Of a stretch of DNA of 64,000 nt, positions 35,800-43,981 are shown one piece after another. This DNA is from Thermus brockianus (GTDB taxonomy: Bacteria > Deinococcota > Deinococci > Deinococcales > Thermaceae). The stretch is taken from NCBI RefSeq assembly GCF_001880325.1, contig NZ_CP016313.1, positions 124,001-188,000 of the forward strand. The letters run 5' to 3'. The stretch's first letter is position 1, and the number at the start of each line of letters is the position of its first letter. The position numbers and the translations under genes were made by a program. The notes under the pieces are model-generated. The model was not told the origin of the DNA. It did not search any database and saw only the letters and a list, made by a program, of their open reading frames with translations.

Positions 35800-35833
35800 C
35801 AGGTAGGAAGAACCCGGTGTCAAGGCCGGTCAC
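35800..35833 (-). pseudogene. relic start of a PIN-domain toxin
   Basis: Overlapping the antitoxin stop as GTGA-type coupling, a GTG at 35833 opens MTGLDTGFFL, the first strand of VapC-like PIN domains with its catalytic Asp. After about ten codons the sequence no longer matches a PIN domain in any frame. The toxin has been deleted, leaving only its start. Confidence 0.45.
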
Positions 35834-36047
35834 GCCGCCCCTCTTCCAGGAGGCGGTGGGCTTCCTCGGTGAGGCGGGTGCGGCCGGCCACTTCCAGAAC
35901 CTTCCGCCCTAGGGCGGTTCGGCGCCGGTCGCGCAAGTAGAAGGCGAGGGCCTTGGCGGTGAGGGCGCTTAAGGACTTGCCCTCGTGGGCGGCGGCTTCC
36001 CGCAGGAGGCGGGCTAAGTCCTCGGGAAGGTACACGGTTAGGCGCAT
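35820..36047 (-). CDS. ribbon-helix-helix antitoxin-like protein
   Basis: The 75-residue protein starts MRLTVYLPEDLARLLREAAA and has the CopG/Arc-type ribbon-helix-helix fold: a beta strand with LTVYLP, then two helices (EGKSLSALTAKALAFYLRDR). Such proteins are usually antitoxins that bind their own promoter. The C-terminal tail (LTEEAHRLLEEGRRDRP) would neutralise a toxin. The partner gene survives only as about ten codons overlapping the stop, so this is an orphan antitoxin. Confidence 0.75.
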   Translation of the reverse strand: MRLTVYLPEDLARLLREAAAHEGKSLSALTAKALAFYLRDRRRTALGRKVLEVAGRTRLTEEAHRLLEEGRRDRP

Positions 36048-36383
36048 ACACGCATAGCATAGACCACGTTACCGGCTAGCCCCTCCTCCCCCCTAGGAGC
36101 CAGATACCGTGGACTAGGAGGGAGGCGAGAAGCTTCGGGACGAAACGCGTGAGCCTACCTTCCGCCTATCTCCCCCTTAGGACGGAGGACCTCATGAGTG
36201 TAGCGGCGACTCAGGGGTGGTAGCCCTCCTTTCGTCCGCCATGTCGGCGCGGGAAGGCCTCTCGGCTAGCCTCAGGAGAATCGGGAGGACCTCGGCCACA
36301 TTTTCCTTCACCGCTTCCCGGGGGGTCGCCGGTAGGCTATCCCCCGTCCGTGGGGTACCTCCTTGTGCGAACCGGACAGGTTC
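36048..36383. other. intergenic, no gene
   Basis: No supported frame. A plus-strand stretch 36217-36399 has an open frame without a recognised domain. Confidence 0.4.
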
Positions 36384-36402
36384 ATCTTACATTTGGTAAG
36401 AT
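36384..36402 (+). promoter_or_regulatory. vapBC operator and -10 box
   Basis: Inverted repeat ATCTTAC (36384-36390) and GTAAGAT (36396-36402) with a 5-nt spacer. The right arm contains TAAGAT, a -10-like hexamer 6 nt before the vapB ATG at 36409, so the transcript would be leaderless. Binding by VapB here would block transcription. Confidence 0.6.
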
Positions 36403-36408
36403 ATTCGT

Positions 36409-36666
36409 ATGCCGCTCACCCGTCTCTCAACCAAAGGCCAGGTGGTCCTACCCAAGCCGGTACGGGAAGCCTTGGGCCTCAAGGCCGGGGATGAGCTTCT
36501 TGTCCAGCTGGAGGGGGAGGCCATCCGCCTCATCCCGTGGAGGAGGCGGAGCCTTGCGGAGGTCCTGGATGCCCTTCCCGGCCATCCCCCCAGGACCAGC
36601 TTCCCAAGCCCAGAAGCCCTCTTCGCCGCAGAGCGGGAGGAGGCGCGCCAGAGGTGGCGCCGATGA
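36409..36666 (+). CDS. vapB: VapB-like AbrB-family antitoxin
   Basis: The 85-residue protein carries the SpoVT-AbrB swapped-hairpin DNA-binding domain: RLSTKGQVVLPKPVREALGL, then KAGDELLVQLEGEAIRLIPW. The C-terminal part (EALFAAEREEARQRWRR) is the toxin-binding tail. It overlaps the PIN-domain toxin gene (ATGA) and has an inverted-repeat operator directly upstream, which together are the hallmark of a vapBC module. The transcript is probably leaderless from the TAAGAT box. Confidence 0.88.
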   Translation: MPLTRLSTKGQVVLPKPVREALGLKAGDELLVQLEGEAIRLIPWRRRSLAEVLDALPGHPPRTSFPSPEALFAAEREEARQRWRR

Positions 36667-37094
36667 TCGTGGACGCCAACTTTCTCCTGCGCCTCCTCAC
36701 CCGACACCCTGAGCCCATGTACCAGGCGGCCCGGGCCTTCGCCTTGGAGGCGGAACGCCGTGGCCTTGCCCTTGAGGTGCACCCAATACACGTGGCGGAG
36801 GTGGTCTACGTCCTGGAGGGACGCCTTTACGGCCTCTCCCCGAGGGAGGTGGCCCGCGAGCTCCTCGCCCTTCTTTCGGCACGGCCTTTTGTTCCGCGAG
36901 AGGAGGAGGCCTTGCGGGGCGCCTTGGAAGCATATCCGGAAAGCGGCCTGGACTTTCCTGACCTCTTCTTGGCCGAGCTTGCCCGGGCTGAGGGCAAGCC
37001 GGTGGTGAGCTTCGACCGCAAGATACGGCGGACCGGGGTCAAACTCATCGTGCCCAAAGGGCAAACTTGGACGGACCTCGGACCAAAGCCCTAG
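36663..37094 (+). CDS. vapC: VapC-like PIN-domain ribonuclease toxin
   Basis: A 143-residue PIN domain. Catalytic acidic residues: Asp4 in MIVDANFLLRLL, Glu in IHVAEVVYVLEGRL, Asp in LDFPDLFLAELA and Asp in VVSFDRKIRR. VapC toxins cut specific RNAs, often initiator tRNA, when not bound by the antitoxin. The ATG at 36663 overlaps the vapB stop; a longer frame from 36537 merely overlaps the antitoxin gene. All expected residues are present, so this is probably an active toxin held by VapB. Confidence 0.88.
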   Translation: MIVDANFLLRLLTRHPEPMYQAARAFALEAERRGLALEVHPIHVAEVVYVLEGRLYGLSPREVARELLALLSARPFVPREEEALRGALEAYPESGLDFPDLFLAELARAEGKPVVSFDRKIRRTGVKLIVPKGQTWTDLGPKP

Positions 37095-37924
37095 GCGTCG
37101 TCCCGTAACCGCGGTATGCCCCGATAGGGCCGGAAGCTGCGGAGGGGAGGCCCCTGGTGGCGACACGCGCGAACATCCGGCCCACCTGAGGGCCCACCTG
37201 CCTGGCCGGGGGTGTGGCCATGAACCCCCGGGATCACGGGGCTCTTCGCGCCCTTTAGGATAGCCGTTGGACGGGGCACGGGGTACCGGGCTATGCAGGT
37301 GGCTCAAGGAGGCGGTTATATCGGCTCTATGAAATTGAGTTGCACCGGTCCGAAGGGGCCGGTGAAGAATGAAACTGAACTGAGAGGCCGAACACCGCTT
37401 CCGGCTCGGGAAACCTAGGGTCCCGCACCTCCATCCCCGCTTCGCCTTCCGAATAGACCGTACGCCCTCTTTTCCTAGCTTTCGTCACCGCCACCAGAAC
37501 ACACCCTGCAAAAGCTTCCAAAGACGCTACTCCTAGGGTGGCCTCGGGGGGGCACAGCTGTAAACCTGGTGCCTGTGGGCCAAGGGGGCATGGACGTTTT
37601 GTAGGGTGCGGTAGAAGGGGAAAGGTCAGAGGGAGAGGAGAAAAAGGTTTGCGGAAAATTTTGGCAGTGAGCTTGGCCCTTGCCGAGGTCTTGGCCCGGG
37701 AAAAAGAGGACGAGGGAGAGGGATTTGGCGAGGGTATTTTCTAGATGCCGTTGAGGTCTTTGGAGTTTGCGGCCCTGGGTTTGGAGGGAGTCGTCTACTC
37801 CGACGTAGGTGGACACCGAAGGGGTTTGCGCGTCGCGATGGTAAGTCGGCCGTAGGCCAGGTTGTGGGGACGCTCAAGGTTGAGTGTCCCTATTGGGTGA
37901 AGGTATTCCCCTTTCAGGGGGTCC
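37095..37924. other. 830-bp region, no gene, one orphan CRISPR repeat
   Basis: No supported coding region. Apart from the lone repeat at 37339-37375, the AG-rich stretch 37610-37740 resembles an eroded coding sequence on one strand (GLRKILAVSLALAEVLAREK), perhaps a transposase relic, but there is no start and no match I can name. Confidence 0.4.
37339..37375 (+). repeat. orphan type I-C CRISPR repeat
   Basis: A single 37-nt sequence differs at four positions from the array repeat. It starts GTTGCACCGGTCCGAA and ends GAATGAAAC. The stem CCGGTCC/GGGCCGG still pairs, with a T-G wobble in place of T-A. No second copy flanks it within 100 nt. It is the remnant of an array, or a decoy repeat able to give an unlinked crRNA-like RNA if transcribed. 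Confidence 0.8.
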
Positions 37925-38128
37925 TCAGCGCTCGGGAACGTGGCCTAGCTCGATCACCAAGCGGAGCCACCTTCGCTCCCGCTCGTCCACCCCGGAAAGC
38001 AACCGCACGGGGTGGCCCGGCAGGTACCGGGCCACCACCGCTTCCAGGTCCTGGGCCAAGGCCTGCACCTCCGCCTCCGGGAGTTCCGGGGCGTCCAGCA
38101 GGATCTCCAGGGTATCTTTGCTCGTCAT
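37925..38128 (-). CDS. 67-aa hypothetical, end of signalling operon
   Basis: Small acidic protein (SKDTLEILLDAPELPEAEVQ, RWLRLVIELGHVPER). No recognised domain. Its ATG at 38128 overlaps the stop of the HD-GYP gene as ATGA, which supports translation as the last gene of the operon. It could be a dimer partner or regulator of the phosphodiesterase; no direct evidence. Confidence 0.6.
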   Translation of the reverse strand: MTSKDTLEILLDAPELPEAEVQALAQDLEAVVARYLPGHPVRLLSGVDERERRWLRLVIELGHVPER

Positions 38129-39570
38129 CTTTTCTTTACCTCCTCCCTCGCGGCACGCAGGGTCAAAAAGAGCTGAACCAGCCTCGGGTCTAGCTTCTTC
38201 CCCGCCATAGCCCTAAGCTCCTTCTCCGCCCGCTTCGGGTCGTAGGCGGGCTTGTAGGGCCTTGGGCTCACCAGGGCGTCCCACACATCCGCCACGGCGA
38301 AGACCCGGACGTGCAAAGGGATCTCCTCCCCCTTGAGCCCCCGGGGGTAGCCCGTGCCGTCCCAATGCTCGTGGTGGTAGAGGACCACCTCCAACGCCGC
38401 CTGGGATAGGAAGGGCACCCGGGCCAGGACCTCGTACCCCAGCTCGGGGTGCGTCTTCACCAGGCGCCACTCCCGGGTGACCAGGGGGCCATCCTTGTCC
38501 AGGATCTCCCGGGGGACGAAGAGCTTCCCCAGGTCGTGGAGGTAGGCCCCGATGCGCAGGCACTCCAGGTCCTTCACCCCCGCCCTTTCCCCCAGGGCCA
38601 CGGCCAGCTCCGCCACCCGCCGCATGTGCCCCTCGGTTTCGTAGTCCAGGCGCTCTAGGATGGCGGAAAGGGCCATGAGAAGCCCCTCGGTTTGGAGGCG
38701 CCGCTCCAGGTACCCCTCCAGCTCCTCCCGGGCCACCCGCAGGAGGGCCACCCCTTCCGGGGAGACCTCCACGGGGCGGGCGAAGCTGGCGAGGGCCAGG
38801 GCGCCATACGGCTTACCGGCCCGCTCCAAAAGGGCGAGGACCACGGTGCGCAAGCCCGCCTCCCGCATGGGGGGGAGGGCGTGGGGGAAGGTTTGGTAGT
38901 CGGGGATGACGGCGAAGTCACGCCCCTTTAGGAGGGCCGTAGCCCCCATGCCCAGACGCACGGCGTGCCGGCGGTACAGCTCGGGGTAGTCCGGCGGGTA
39001 CACCCCGGCGAGGACCCAGGGCCGGAAAGCTTCTCCCTCCAGCCGGAAGAGCACCCCCACTTCCAGGCCGGTGCGCTCCAAGAGGACCTCCAAAGCCCCC
39101 CGGATCTCCTCCGCCAAGGAAGCGCCTTGCCGTAGCCTTCGGGAGAGGGAGAGGAGGACCTCCAGGGTGGAAAGGCCCGCCATGCGGCCCTCCCGCAGGG
39201 CCACTGCCTCCAAGAGGGCCTCCAGAACCTCCTTCTCCTCCCCCAAGGGTCCTACTCCCTCCAGGGCCAGGACCAGGGAGCCGCGGCGGGCCATGTGGCC
39301 GAGCCGCCTTTTGCCGTCCGGGGAGAAGCCCAAGGGGCCGGGGGGTGGCGTGGTCCCTTCCCGTGGCTCCCACTCTGGGGGCAGGCGGAGGCCCCGGGCC
39401 AGCCCCGCTGTGCCCGCTGCCCCCACCACCCGGTACCGCCCCGCCTCCAACCGGAGGAGGTAGGCGCCCTCGGCCCCCAGGTGGGCCATGGCCCCCTCTG
39501 CCGCCCGGGCGTAGAGCTCCGGTAGGTCTTGGGCTTGCATCAGGCTAAGGAAGACCGCGGCGGTGCGCAT
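38125..39570 (-). CDS. GAF-GAF-HD-GYP c-di-GMP phosphodiesterase
   Basis: A 481-residue protein. Two GAF-type sensor domains occupy about residues 1-130 and 140-300. The C-terminal HD-GYP domain (about 310-480) has the metal-binding HD in AYLHDLGKLFVPREILDKDG, further His in VLYHHEHWDGTGYP (the GYP motif with HxxHE) and FAVADVWDALVSPRPYKPAY. All hallmark residues for c-di-GMP hydrolysis are present. It lies downstream of the PAS-GGDEF-EAL gene, about 80 nt away on the same strand. The start at 39570 may be a few codons too early; no strong Shine-Dalgarno is seen. Confidence 0.88.
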   Translation of the reverse strand: MRTAAVFLSLMQAQDLPELYARAAEGAMAHLGAEGAYLLRLEAGRYRVVGAAGTAGLARGLRLPPEWEPREGTTPPPGPLGFSPDGKRRLGHMARRGSLVLALEGVGPLGEEKEVLEALLEAVALREGRMAGLSTLEVLLSLSRRLRQGASLAEEIRGALEVLLERTGLEVGVLFRLEGEAFRPWVLAGVYPPDYPELYRRHAVRLGMGATALLKGRDFAVIPDYQTFPHALPPMREAGLRTVVLALLERAGKPYGALALASFARPVEVSPEGVALLRVAREELEGYLERRLQTEGLLMALSAILERLDYETEGHMRRVAELAVALGERAGVKDLECLRIGAYLHDLGKLFVPREILDKDGPLVTREWRLVKTHPELGYEVLARVPFLSQAALEVVLYHHEHWDGTGYPRGLKGEEIPLHVRVFAVADVWDALVSPRPYKPAYDPKRAEKELRAMAGKKLDPRLVQLFLTLRAAREEVKKR

Positions 39571-39649
39571 GGTACCGTAACCTCAGGGGTGGGAGATGGC
39601 CAGACCCCCTCTGGCCAAGCGGCCATTCTACCCGGGCCCATCTCTTGCT

Positions 39650-41326
39650 CTAGTCCTCTTTGGATCCGTCGCCGACCTGGCTTTCCCCCTTTTCTAGCCA
39701 GCGTCGGGGAAGGAGGGGGTGCGCTTCGGGCCGGTGAATGTGGAATCCTTGGGCGAAATCCGCCCTGAGCTCCCGGGCCAAGGCCAGTTGCTCTGGGGTT
39801 TCGACCCCTTCCAGCACCACCTTCAGGCCTAGGTCGTGGGCCATCCCCACCAGGTGGCCGAGGAGCGCCCGGGAGGGGGAACCTCCCGGCCCCGGGGGGC
39901 TCAAGAGCTCCCTCCCCACCTTCAGGAGGTCTAGAGGGAGCTGGCGGAGGTGTCCGAGACCCGTGGCCCCCGTGCCAAAGTCGTCCAAGGCTAGGCGGAA
40001 GCCGAGGCCTTTAAGCCGCCACAAGGCAGGGGCGATGCGCCCCAGCTGGTGGGTAGCGGTGCGCTCGCTGACCTCGATCACCGCCCGCCCGGGGTCAAGG
40101 CCTTGATGGATCAGGCGTTCCGCCAGGTTTAGAAAGCTGGTGTCCCCTAAGGACCACGGGGTCACGTTCACCCAGACCGTGAGGCCAGGATGGGTGGACT
40201 GGAGCCGTTGGAGTTCCTGCAGAACAAAGCGATCCAAGACCTCGTTGAGGGCCCGGCGGGACAGGTCCATCTGGGGCAGGGGGTTGACGTAGCCTTCGGG
40301 GCGCCGCAACCGGAACAGCACCTCGGCGTCCTCCAGCCGGTCCTCCTTTAAGTTGAGGATCCCCTGCAGGAAAAGCTGGCTCTGGCCCGTGGTTAAGGCG
40401 TGATGAAACTCCGCTTCCAGCGCCAGGGCTTGCGGCGTGAGGCCATCCAGGTCTGGGGTAAAGGCCTCGGGTTCCTTTAGCCGGAAGAGCTTCGCCCGGT
40501 ACATGGCCAGGTCGGCCCGCCGCAATAGCTCCTGCAGGCTCACCCCATGGTCCGGGAAGAGGACCAAGCCCAGGCTCGCCTCCAGGCGCACGGGCTGGCC
40601 GTGAACCGACACCTCTACGGATGCCGCCCGGAGCAGGAGCGCGGCCTTGGCTTTGGCCTCCCCGAGATCGTCGGCGGGGTACCAGGCGGCAAACTCGTCC
40701 CCTCCCAGCCTTCCCACCACCGCCTGGGGAAGAGCACCCTTCAGGTTCCGGGCCAACTGGGCCAGCACCTCGTCCCCCGCCGCGTGCCCCAAGGTGTCGT
40801 TCACCGTTTTGAAGCCGTCCAGGTCCAGGTAGGCCAGGGCCCGGCGGCTCCTTGCGTAAAGGATGTCCTTCTTCACCCGCTCGGCGAAAGCCCTTCGGTT
40901 CAGGAGACCAGTCAAGGGATCCAGGGTGGAAAGCGCCTCCAGCCGGGCCCGGAGGGCCATCTCCTCGGTGACGTCGCGGCTGGTGGCCACCAGGTACTCC
41001 ACGGCGCCGCTGGGGCCCCGGATGGGGGTGACCACCTTTTCCTCCGTGTAGAGGGTTCCATCCTTGCGGCGGTTGACAAAGACACCCCGAAAGGGGTGTC
41101 CCGATAGGATCTCCTCCCAAAAGCGCCGGTAGAACTCCAGGGGATGGTGGCCTGACTTGAGAAAGCGAGGGTTTTTCCCCAGCACCTCCTCCCGCCCGTA
41201 CCCCGTGAGGCGCTCGAAGGCGCCGTTCACGTAGACGATGCGCCCCGTGGCGTCGGTGATCAGGACGCTCTCGGCCAGTTGCTCCAAGACGCTTTGGAGC
41301 ACATGGGGCGGGAGGAGGCGGGTCAT
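39650..41326 (-). CDS. PAS-GGDEF-EAL c-di-GMP enzyme
   Basis: A 558-residue signalling enzyme. A PAS domain (residues about 8-125) starts LAESVLITDATGRIVYVNGA. The GGDEF domain has a canonical active site RLGGDEFAAWYP with LAYLDLDGFKTVNDTLGH, so diguanylate cyclase activity is likely. In the EAL domain the name motif is EVL (EDAEVLFRL). Most other catalytic positions are kept: WVNVTPWSL, VIEVSERTA, LALDDFGTGATGL, LLKVGREL and VLEGVETPEQ. The balance of cyclase and phosphodiesterase activity cannot be told. The ATG at 41326 overlaps the stop of the globin gene (ATGA). Confidence 0.9.
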   Translation of the reverse strand: MTRLLPPHVLQSVLEQLAESVLITDATGRIVYVNGAFERLTGYGREEVLGKNPRFLKSGHHPLEFYRRFWEEILSGHPFRGVFVNRRKDGTLYTEEKVVTPIRGPSGAVEYLVATSRDVTEEMALRARLEALSTLDPLTGLLNRRAFAERVKKDILYARSRRALAYLDLDGFKTVNDTLGHAAGDEVLAQLARNLKGALPQAVVGRLGGDEFAAWYPADDLGEAKAKAALLLRAASVEVSVHGQPVRLEASLGLVLFPDHGVSLQELLRRADLAMYRAKLFRLKEPEAFTPDLDGLTPQALALEAEFHHALTTGQSQLFLQGILNLKEDRLEDAEVLFRLRRPEGYVNPLPQMDLSRRALNEVLDRFVLQELQRLQSTHPGLTVWVNVTPWSLGDTSFLNLAERLIHQGLDPGRAVIEVSERTATHQLGRIAPALWRLKGLGFRLALDDFGTGATGLGHLRQLPLDLLKVGRELLSPPGPGGSPSRALLGHLVGMAHDLGLKVVLEGVETPEQLALARELRADFAQGFHIHRPEAHPLLPRRWLEKGESQVGDGSKED

Positions 41327-41907
41327 GCCCCTTCTTTGCGGATGGCCTCCAGCATCTCCCGCGCCTCCTCCACGGTGAGGCGCTCCAGGAGGGCGGGCTC
41401 CATGCCGGCCACGTTGTAAAGGGCGAGGGCCCGGTAGCGGTCGTACCCGTGGGTGATCACCGCTCCCACCGCCATGCTCAGCCGGTAGAAGGCCTCCGTT
41501 AGGGGATCCGCCTCGGGGTGCCCGCCCTCATGGGTCTTGTGCTCCACGAAGGCGGCCACGAAGGAGGCCATGGCCAGCATCATGGGGTTTTCCACCCCCC
41601 GCACCACGTGCACCAGGCCCACCTTGGCCATCCAGGCGAAGTACCCCTCGTCCAGGGGCCCCTGCACCGTCCGTTGCCACCAGCGCCTCAGGGTTTCCTC
41701 CCGGTCGGGCCTTTCCCCCTCCCGGAAGACCCTGGCCGTGGGGGGATGGGCGAAGAGGGTGTCGTAGAAGGCCCCCACCAGCTCCTCCGTCCAAGAGAGG
41801 AGGGTGTCCTTGTGACGGGCGATCACCGCCGCGTCCTCCGGACGGAAGCGGGTTTCGGGCGGCATCTGCGCCAACGCTTCCTTGGCGATTTCCAGCATCT
41901 TGGTCAT
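41323..41907 (-). CDS. protoglobin-like sensor protein, copy C
   Basis: A 194-residue single-domain globin of the protoglobin/globin-coupled-sensor type. The F-helix motif VGLVHVVRGVENPMML has the proximal His in the expected GxxHxxxG setting. The E-helix region reads FYDTLFAHPPTARVFREGER. It is a close paralogue of the gene at 42880-43434, sharing the segment around FAHPPTARVFREGERP word for word. The C-terminal extension (LERLTVEEAREMLEAIRKEG) is helical. By family it should bind heme and sense O2, CO or NO. Translationally coupled to the PAS-GGDEF-EAL gene. Confidence 0.78.
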   Translation of the reverse strand: MTKMLEIAKEALAQMPPETRFRPEDAAVIARHKDTLLSWTEELVGAFYDTLFAHPPTARVFREGERPDREETLRRWWQRTVQGPLDEGYFAWMAKVGLVHVVRGVENPMMLAMASFVAAFVEHKTHEGGHPEADPLTEAFYRLSMAVGAVITHGYDRYRALALYNVAGMEPALLERLTVEEAREMLEAIRKEGA

Positions 41908-41917
41908 GGTTCACCTC

Positions 41918-42283
41918 CTAGCCCAGGATTTGGGCGATCCGGCTCGCCGCCTGGCGGGCTTCCAGGTGGATGAGGCCCAGGTTGGCCCCCATGGGGGCGG
42001 TGACCGCCAGCACCCCCTTTTCCCCGGCGGCGTAGACCACGAGGTAGCCTTCCCGGCCCCGCACCACCACTTCCTCCAGACCGCCAAGGGCTGAGGTCTG
42101 GGCGATGCGCTTCCCCAAGCCCAGGGCCGTGGCCGCCATGGCCGCCGCCCGGGCGGCCTCCGCTTCTGGGAGGTCCGTGGCCAGGGAAAGGCCATCCGTG
42201 GAGGCCACCATGGCCCCGGTAAGCTCCGGTACCGCTTGCCTCAACGAACGCACCACCCCTTGCAGTTCTTCGTGACGGCTCAT
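41918..42283 (-). CDS. roadblock/LC7 protein (MglB/CvnB-like)
   Basis: The 121-residue roadblock/LC7 domain begins MSRHEELQGVVRSLRQAVPE and contains the strand pairs GAMVASTDGLSLATDLPEAE and YLVVYAAGEKGVLAVTAPMG. Roadblock proteins bind small GTPases, as MglB does for MglA, acting as activating partners or scaffolds. The GTPase gene at 43448-43981 in the same operon is the likely partner. Spacing: 3 nt from the upstream gene stop and 10 nt from the next start. A 2-protein unit like CvnB-CvnD of actinobacterial conservons. Confidence 0.88.
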   Translation of the reverse strand: MSRHEELQGVVRSLRQAVPELTGAMVASTDGLSLATDLPEAEAARAAAMAATALGLGKRIAQTSALGGLEEVVVRGREGYLVVYAAGEKGVLAVTAPMGANLGLIHLEARQAASRIAQILG

Positions 42284-42286
42284 GCT

Positions 42287-42883
42287 CTACTCCTCTCCGG
42301 CCGTTTTGGCCATCTGCTCGTACAGCTCTCGGCTAATCCCCGTGGCCTTAAGGAACTTGGCCAGGAGACGTTCCTCCAGTTCCCGTGCTTGGAGCTCGCT
42401 TTCGTAGGTGTACTGTTGGGCGACGATGGCGAGGTTGTACAAGGAAACCAGGGCCAGGGCCCGGTTCAACCGGGCCAAAAGGCCCGGGTCCTCGTGGAAT
42501 AGCTCGCTGAAGACGCGGGTCCACTCGTCCACCCAGAGGCCGTAAATCCCCGCCACCAAGGTGCCGGTGCTGAAGCCCGCTTCCAGGTAAGCCCTACCGG
42601 CCCGCGCGCGCCTTTCCAGGTACTCCGCGTCCAAGGTAGGCCGCGCGAAGTAGACCTGGGCGATGGCGGTGAGGGCCTGGGTCACGTCCTGGATTTGCTG
42701 GGTCAGGGGATGGTGGCGGAGGCGCTCGGCGATGCGGCCGGCGACCACCGGGAAGTAGGGCTCCACCTGTTCCCGGACCGAAGCGAGAAGCTCCCAGTCC
42801 GAGAGGACCCCCATGAGCTCGGCCATCTGCCGAAGGTAGGCCGCGCGTTCCTCTGGGGTTAGGGCGAACAGGTTCTTGATCAT
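42287..42883 (-). CDS. globin-fold sensor, copy B, without proximal His
   Basis: A 198-residue all-helical protein of globin-sensor size. The region ARAGRAYLEAGFSTGTLVAG aligns with the F helix GxxHxxxG of globin-coupled sensors, but Tyr stands where the heme-binding His is expected. Helices before it read YFPVVAGRIAERLRHHPLTQ. It may bind heme through Tyr, bind another ligand, or have lost heme. It lies between the roadblock gene and globin copy A with a 4-nt overlap (42880-42883). The family assignment is by length, helix pattern and operon context, hence moderate. Confidence 0.6.
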   Translation of the reverse strand: MIKNLFALTPEERAAYLRQMAELMGVLSDWELLASVREQVEPYFPVVAGRIAERLRHHPLTQQIQDVTQALTAIAQVYFARPTLDAEYLERRARAGRAYLEAGFSTGTLVAGIYGLWVDEWTRVFSELFHEDPGLLARLNRALALVSLYNLAIVAQQYTYESELQARELEERLLAKFLKATGISRELYEQMAKTAGEE

Positions 42884-43434
42884 CCCATCCCCTCCACCGC
42901 GATGCGCACGCTCCGCTCCAAGAGTTCCTTGCTCTGGCCCGTGATCTCCCGGGCTGCTTTTAGGTAAACCTCCTTGTAGCCCTCGGCGATGAGGGCGGCC
43001 ACGGTGGCCATGAGGCGGTTGACCGATGGGGCCGCCTCGGGCAGGCGGTCCGCCACGAACCGGGCCACGAAGGCGGCGTGGCCCAGCATCATGGGGTTGG
43101 ACACATCCCGCTTGAGATGTACCAAACCCACGTACGCTTGCCAGGCCCAGTAGTCCAGGTCAAAGGGACCCTCCACCGTCCGCCGCCACCAGCGCCTCAG
43201 GGTTTCCTCCCGCTCGGGCCTTTCCCCCTCCCGGAAGACCCTGGCCGTGGGGGGATGGGCGAAGAGGGTGTCGTAGAAGGCCCGCACCAGCTCATCCCCT
43301 AGGGCGAGCAACGCCCCCTTGTGCCGGGCGAGGGCCTCGGCGTCCGCCTGGGAGAAGCGGTCCTCCGGGGGCATCTCGGCCAGAACCCGCTGGGCCAACC
43401 CTTGGAAAAACCCGTTGTCCTTGTCCATTCCCAC
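42880..43434 (-). CDS. protoglobin-like sensor protein, copy A
   Basis: A 184-residue globin paralogous to copy C at 41323-41907. The proximal His is in VGLVHLKRDVSNPMML with the G-x-x-H pattern. The segment FYDTLFAHPPTARVFREGER is shared with copy C. The C-terminal helix (AREITGQSKELLERSVRIAV) could couple to a partner. As a single-domain sensor it must signal through another protein, the GTPase, DUF4388 or c-di-GMP enzymes in the same operon being candidates. The stop overlaps the start of copy B. Confidence 0.78.
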   Translation of the reverse strand: MGMDKDNGFFQGLAQRVLAEMPPEDRFSQADAEALARHKGALLALGDELVRAFYDTLFAHPPTARVFREGERPEREETLRRWWRRTVEGPFDLDYWAWQAYVGLVHLKRDVSNPMMLGHAAFVARFVADRLPEAAPSVNRLMATVAALIAEGYKEVYLKAAREITGQSKELLERSVRIAVEGMG

Positions 43435-43447
43435 CTCCTCCTTAAGC

Positions 43448-43981
43448 TCACCAAACCCCCTGCCACCTTTCCCCCGTCACCAGCTCCAGGATGCGGATGA
43501 GGGCCAAAGTGGCGCTGGTGGGGCTCGTGGCGTTCATCCCCACCACGTGCTCAGGGGGGAGGCCGAAGTAGTCGGCCACCTCCCCGGGGGTCCACACTTT
43601 GGGAAGGTCCTGCCGCGTCACCCCCACCACGAAGGGGACGGGGTGGCGCGAGGTCAGGTACTCCAGGATGTGGCGGGCTTTGGGAAAGTCCCTGGGGCTA
43701 TCCCCCGGCACCAGGACCACCAACCCCAAGGCCCCCTCCACCAGGACGTCCCACATGAAGTCGAAACGCTCCTGGCCCGGGGTGCCGAAGAGGTAGATGG
43801 GCACGCCGTCCAGGGTGAGTAGGCCGAAGTCCATGGCCACGGTGGTCCGCTCCTTGCCGATCTCTTCCGAGGCCCACTCGTCCGTTTCCACCACGGGGAT
43901 CTCGGAGAGGGACTGGATGAAGGTGGTCTTCCCGGCGCCCACGGGACCGGAGACGAGGAGCTTTAGGGGTTTCCCCCTCAT
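43448..43981 (-). CDS. small GTPase (CvnD/MglA-like)
   Basis: A 177-residue Ras-like GTPase. P-loop SGPVGAGKTTF, switch I Thr in RTTVAMDFG, G3-like YLFGTPGQERFDFMWD as in the CvnD family rather than the classical DxxGQ, and a modified G4 VTRQD in place of NKxD. The TPGQERF...FMWD spelling is characteristic of GTPases encoded in conservons. The roadblock partner is three genes downstream. It starts within the last codons of the DUF4388 gene, an overlap of 4 nt. It probably works as a switch between the sensors and output enzymes. Confidence 0.88.
   Translation of the reverse strand: MRGKPLKLLVSGPVGAGKTTFIQSLSEIPVVETDEWASEEIGKERTTVAMDFGLLTLDGVPIYLFGTPGQERFDFMWDVLVEGALGLVVLVPGDSPRDFPKARHILEYLTSRHPVPFVVGVTRQDLPKVWTPGEVADYFGLPPEHVVGMNATSPTSATLALIRILELVTGERWQGVW

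Noticed and set aside
37475-37816. Open frame MSTYVGVDDSLQTQ on the minus strand
   Set aside because: No homologue recognised, atypical codon use and no ribosome binding site.
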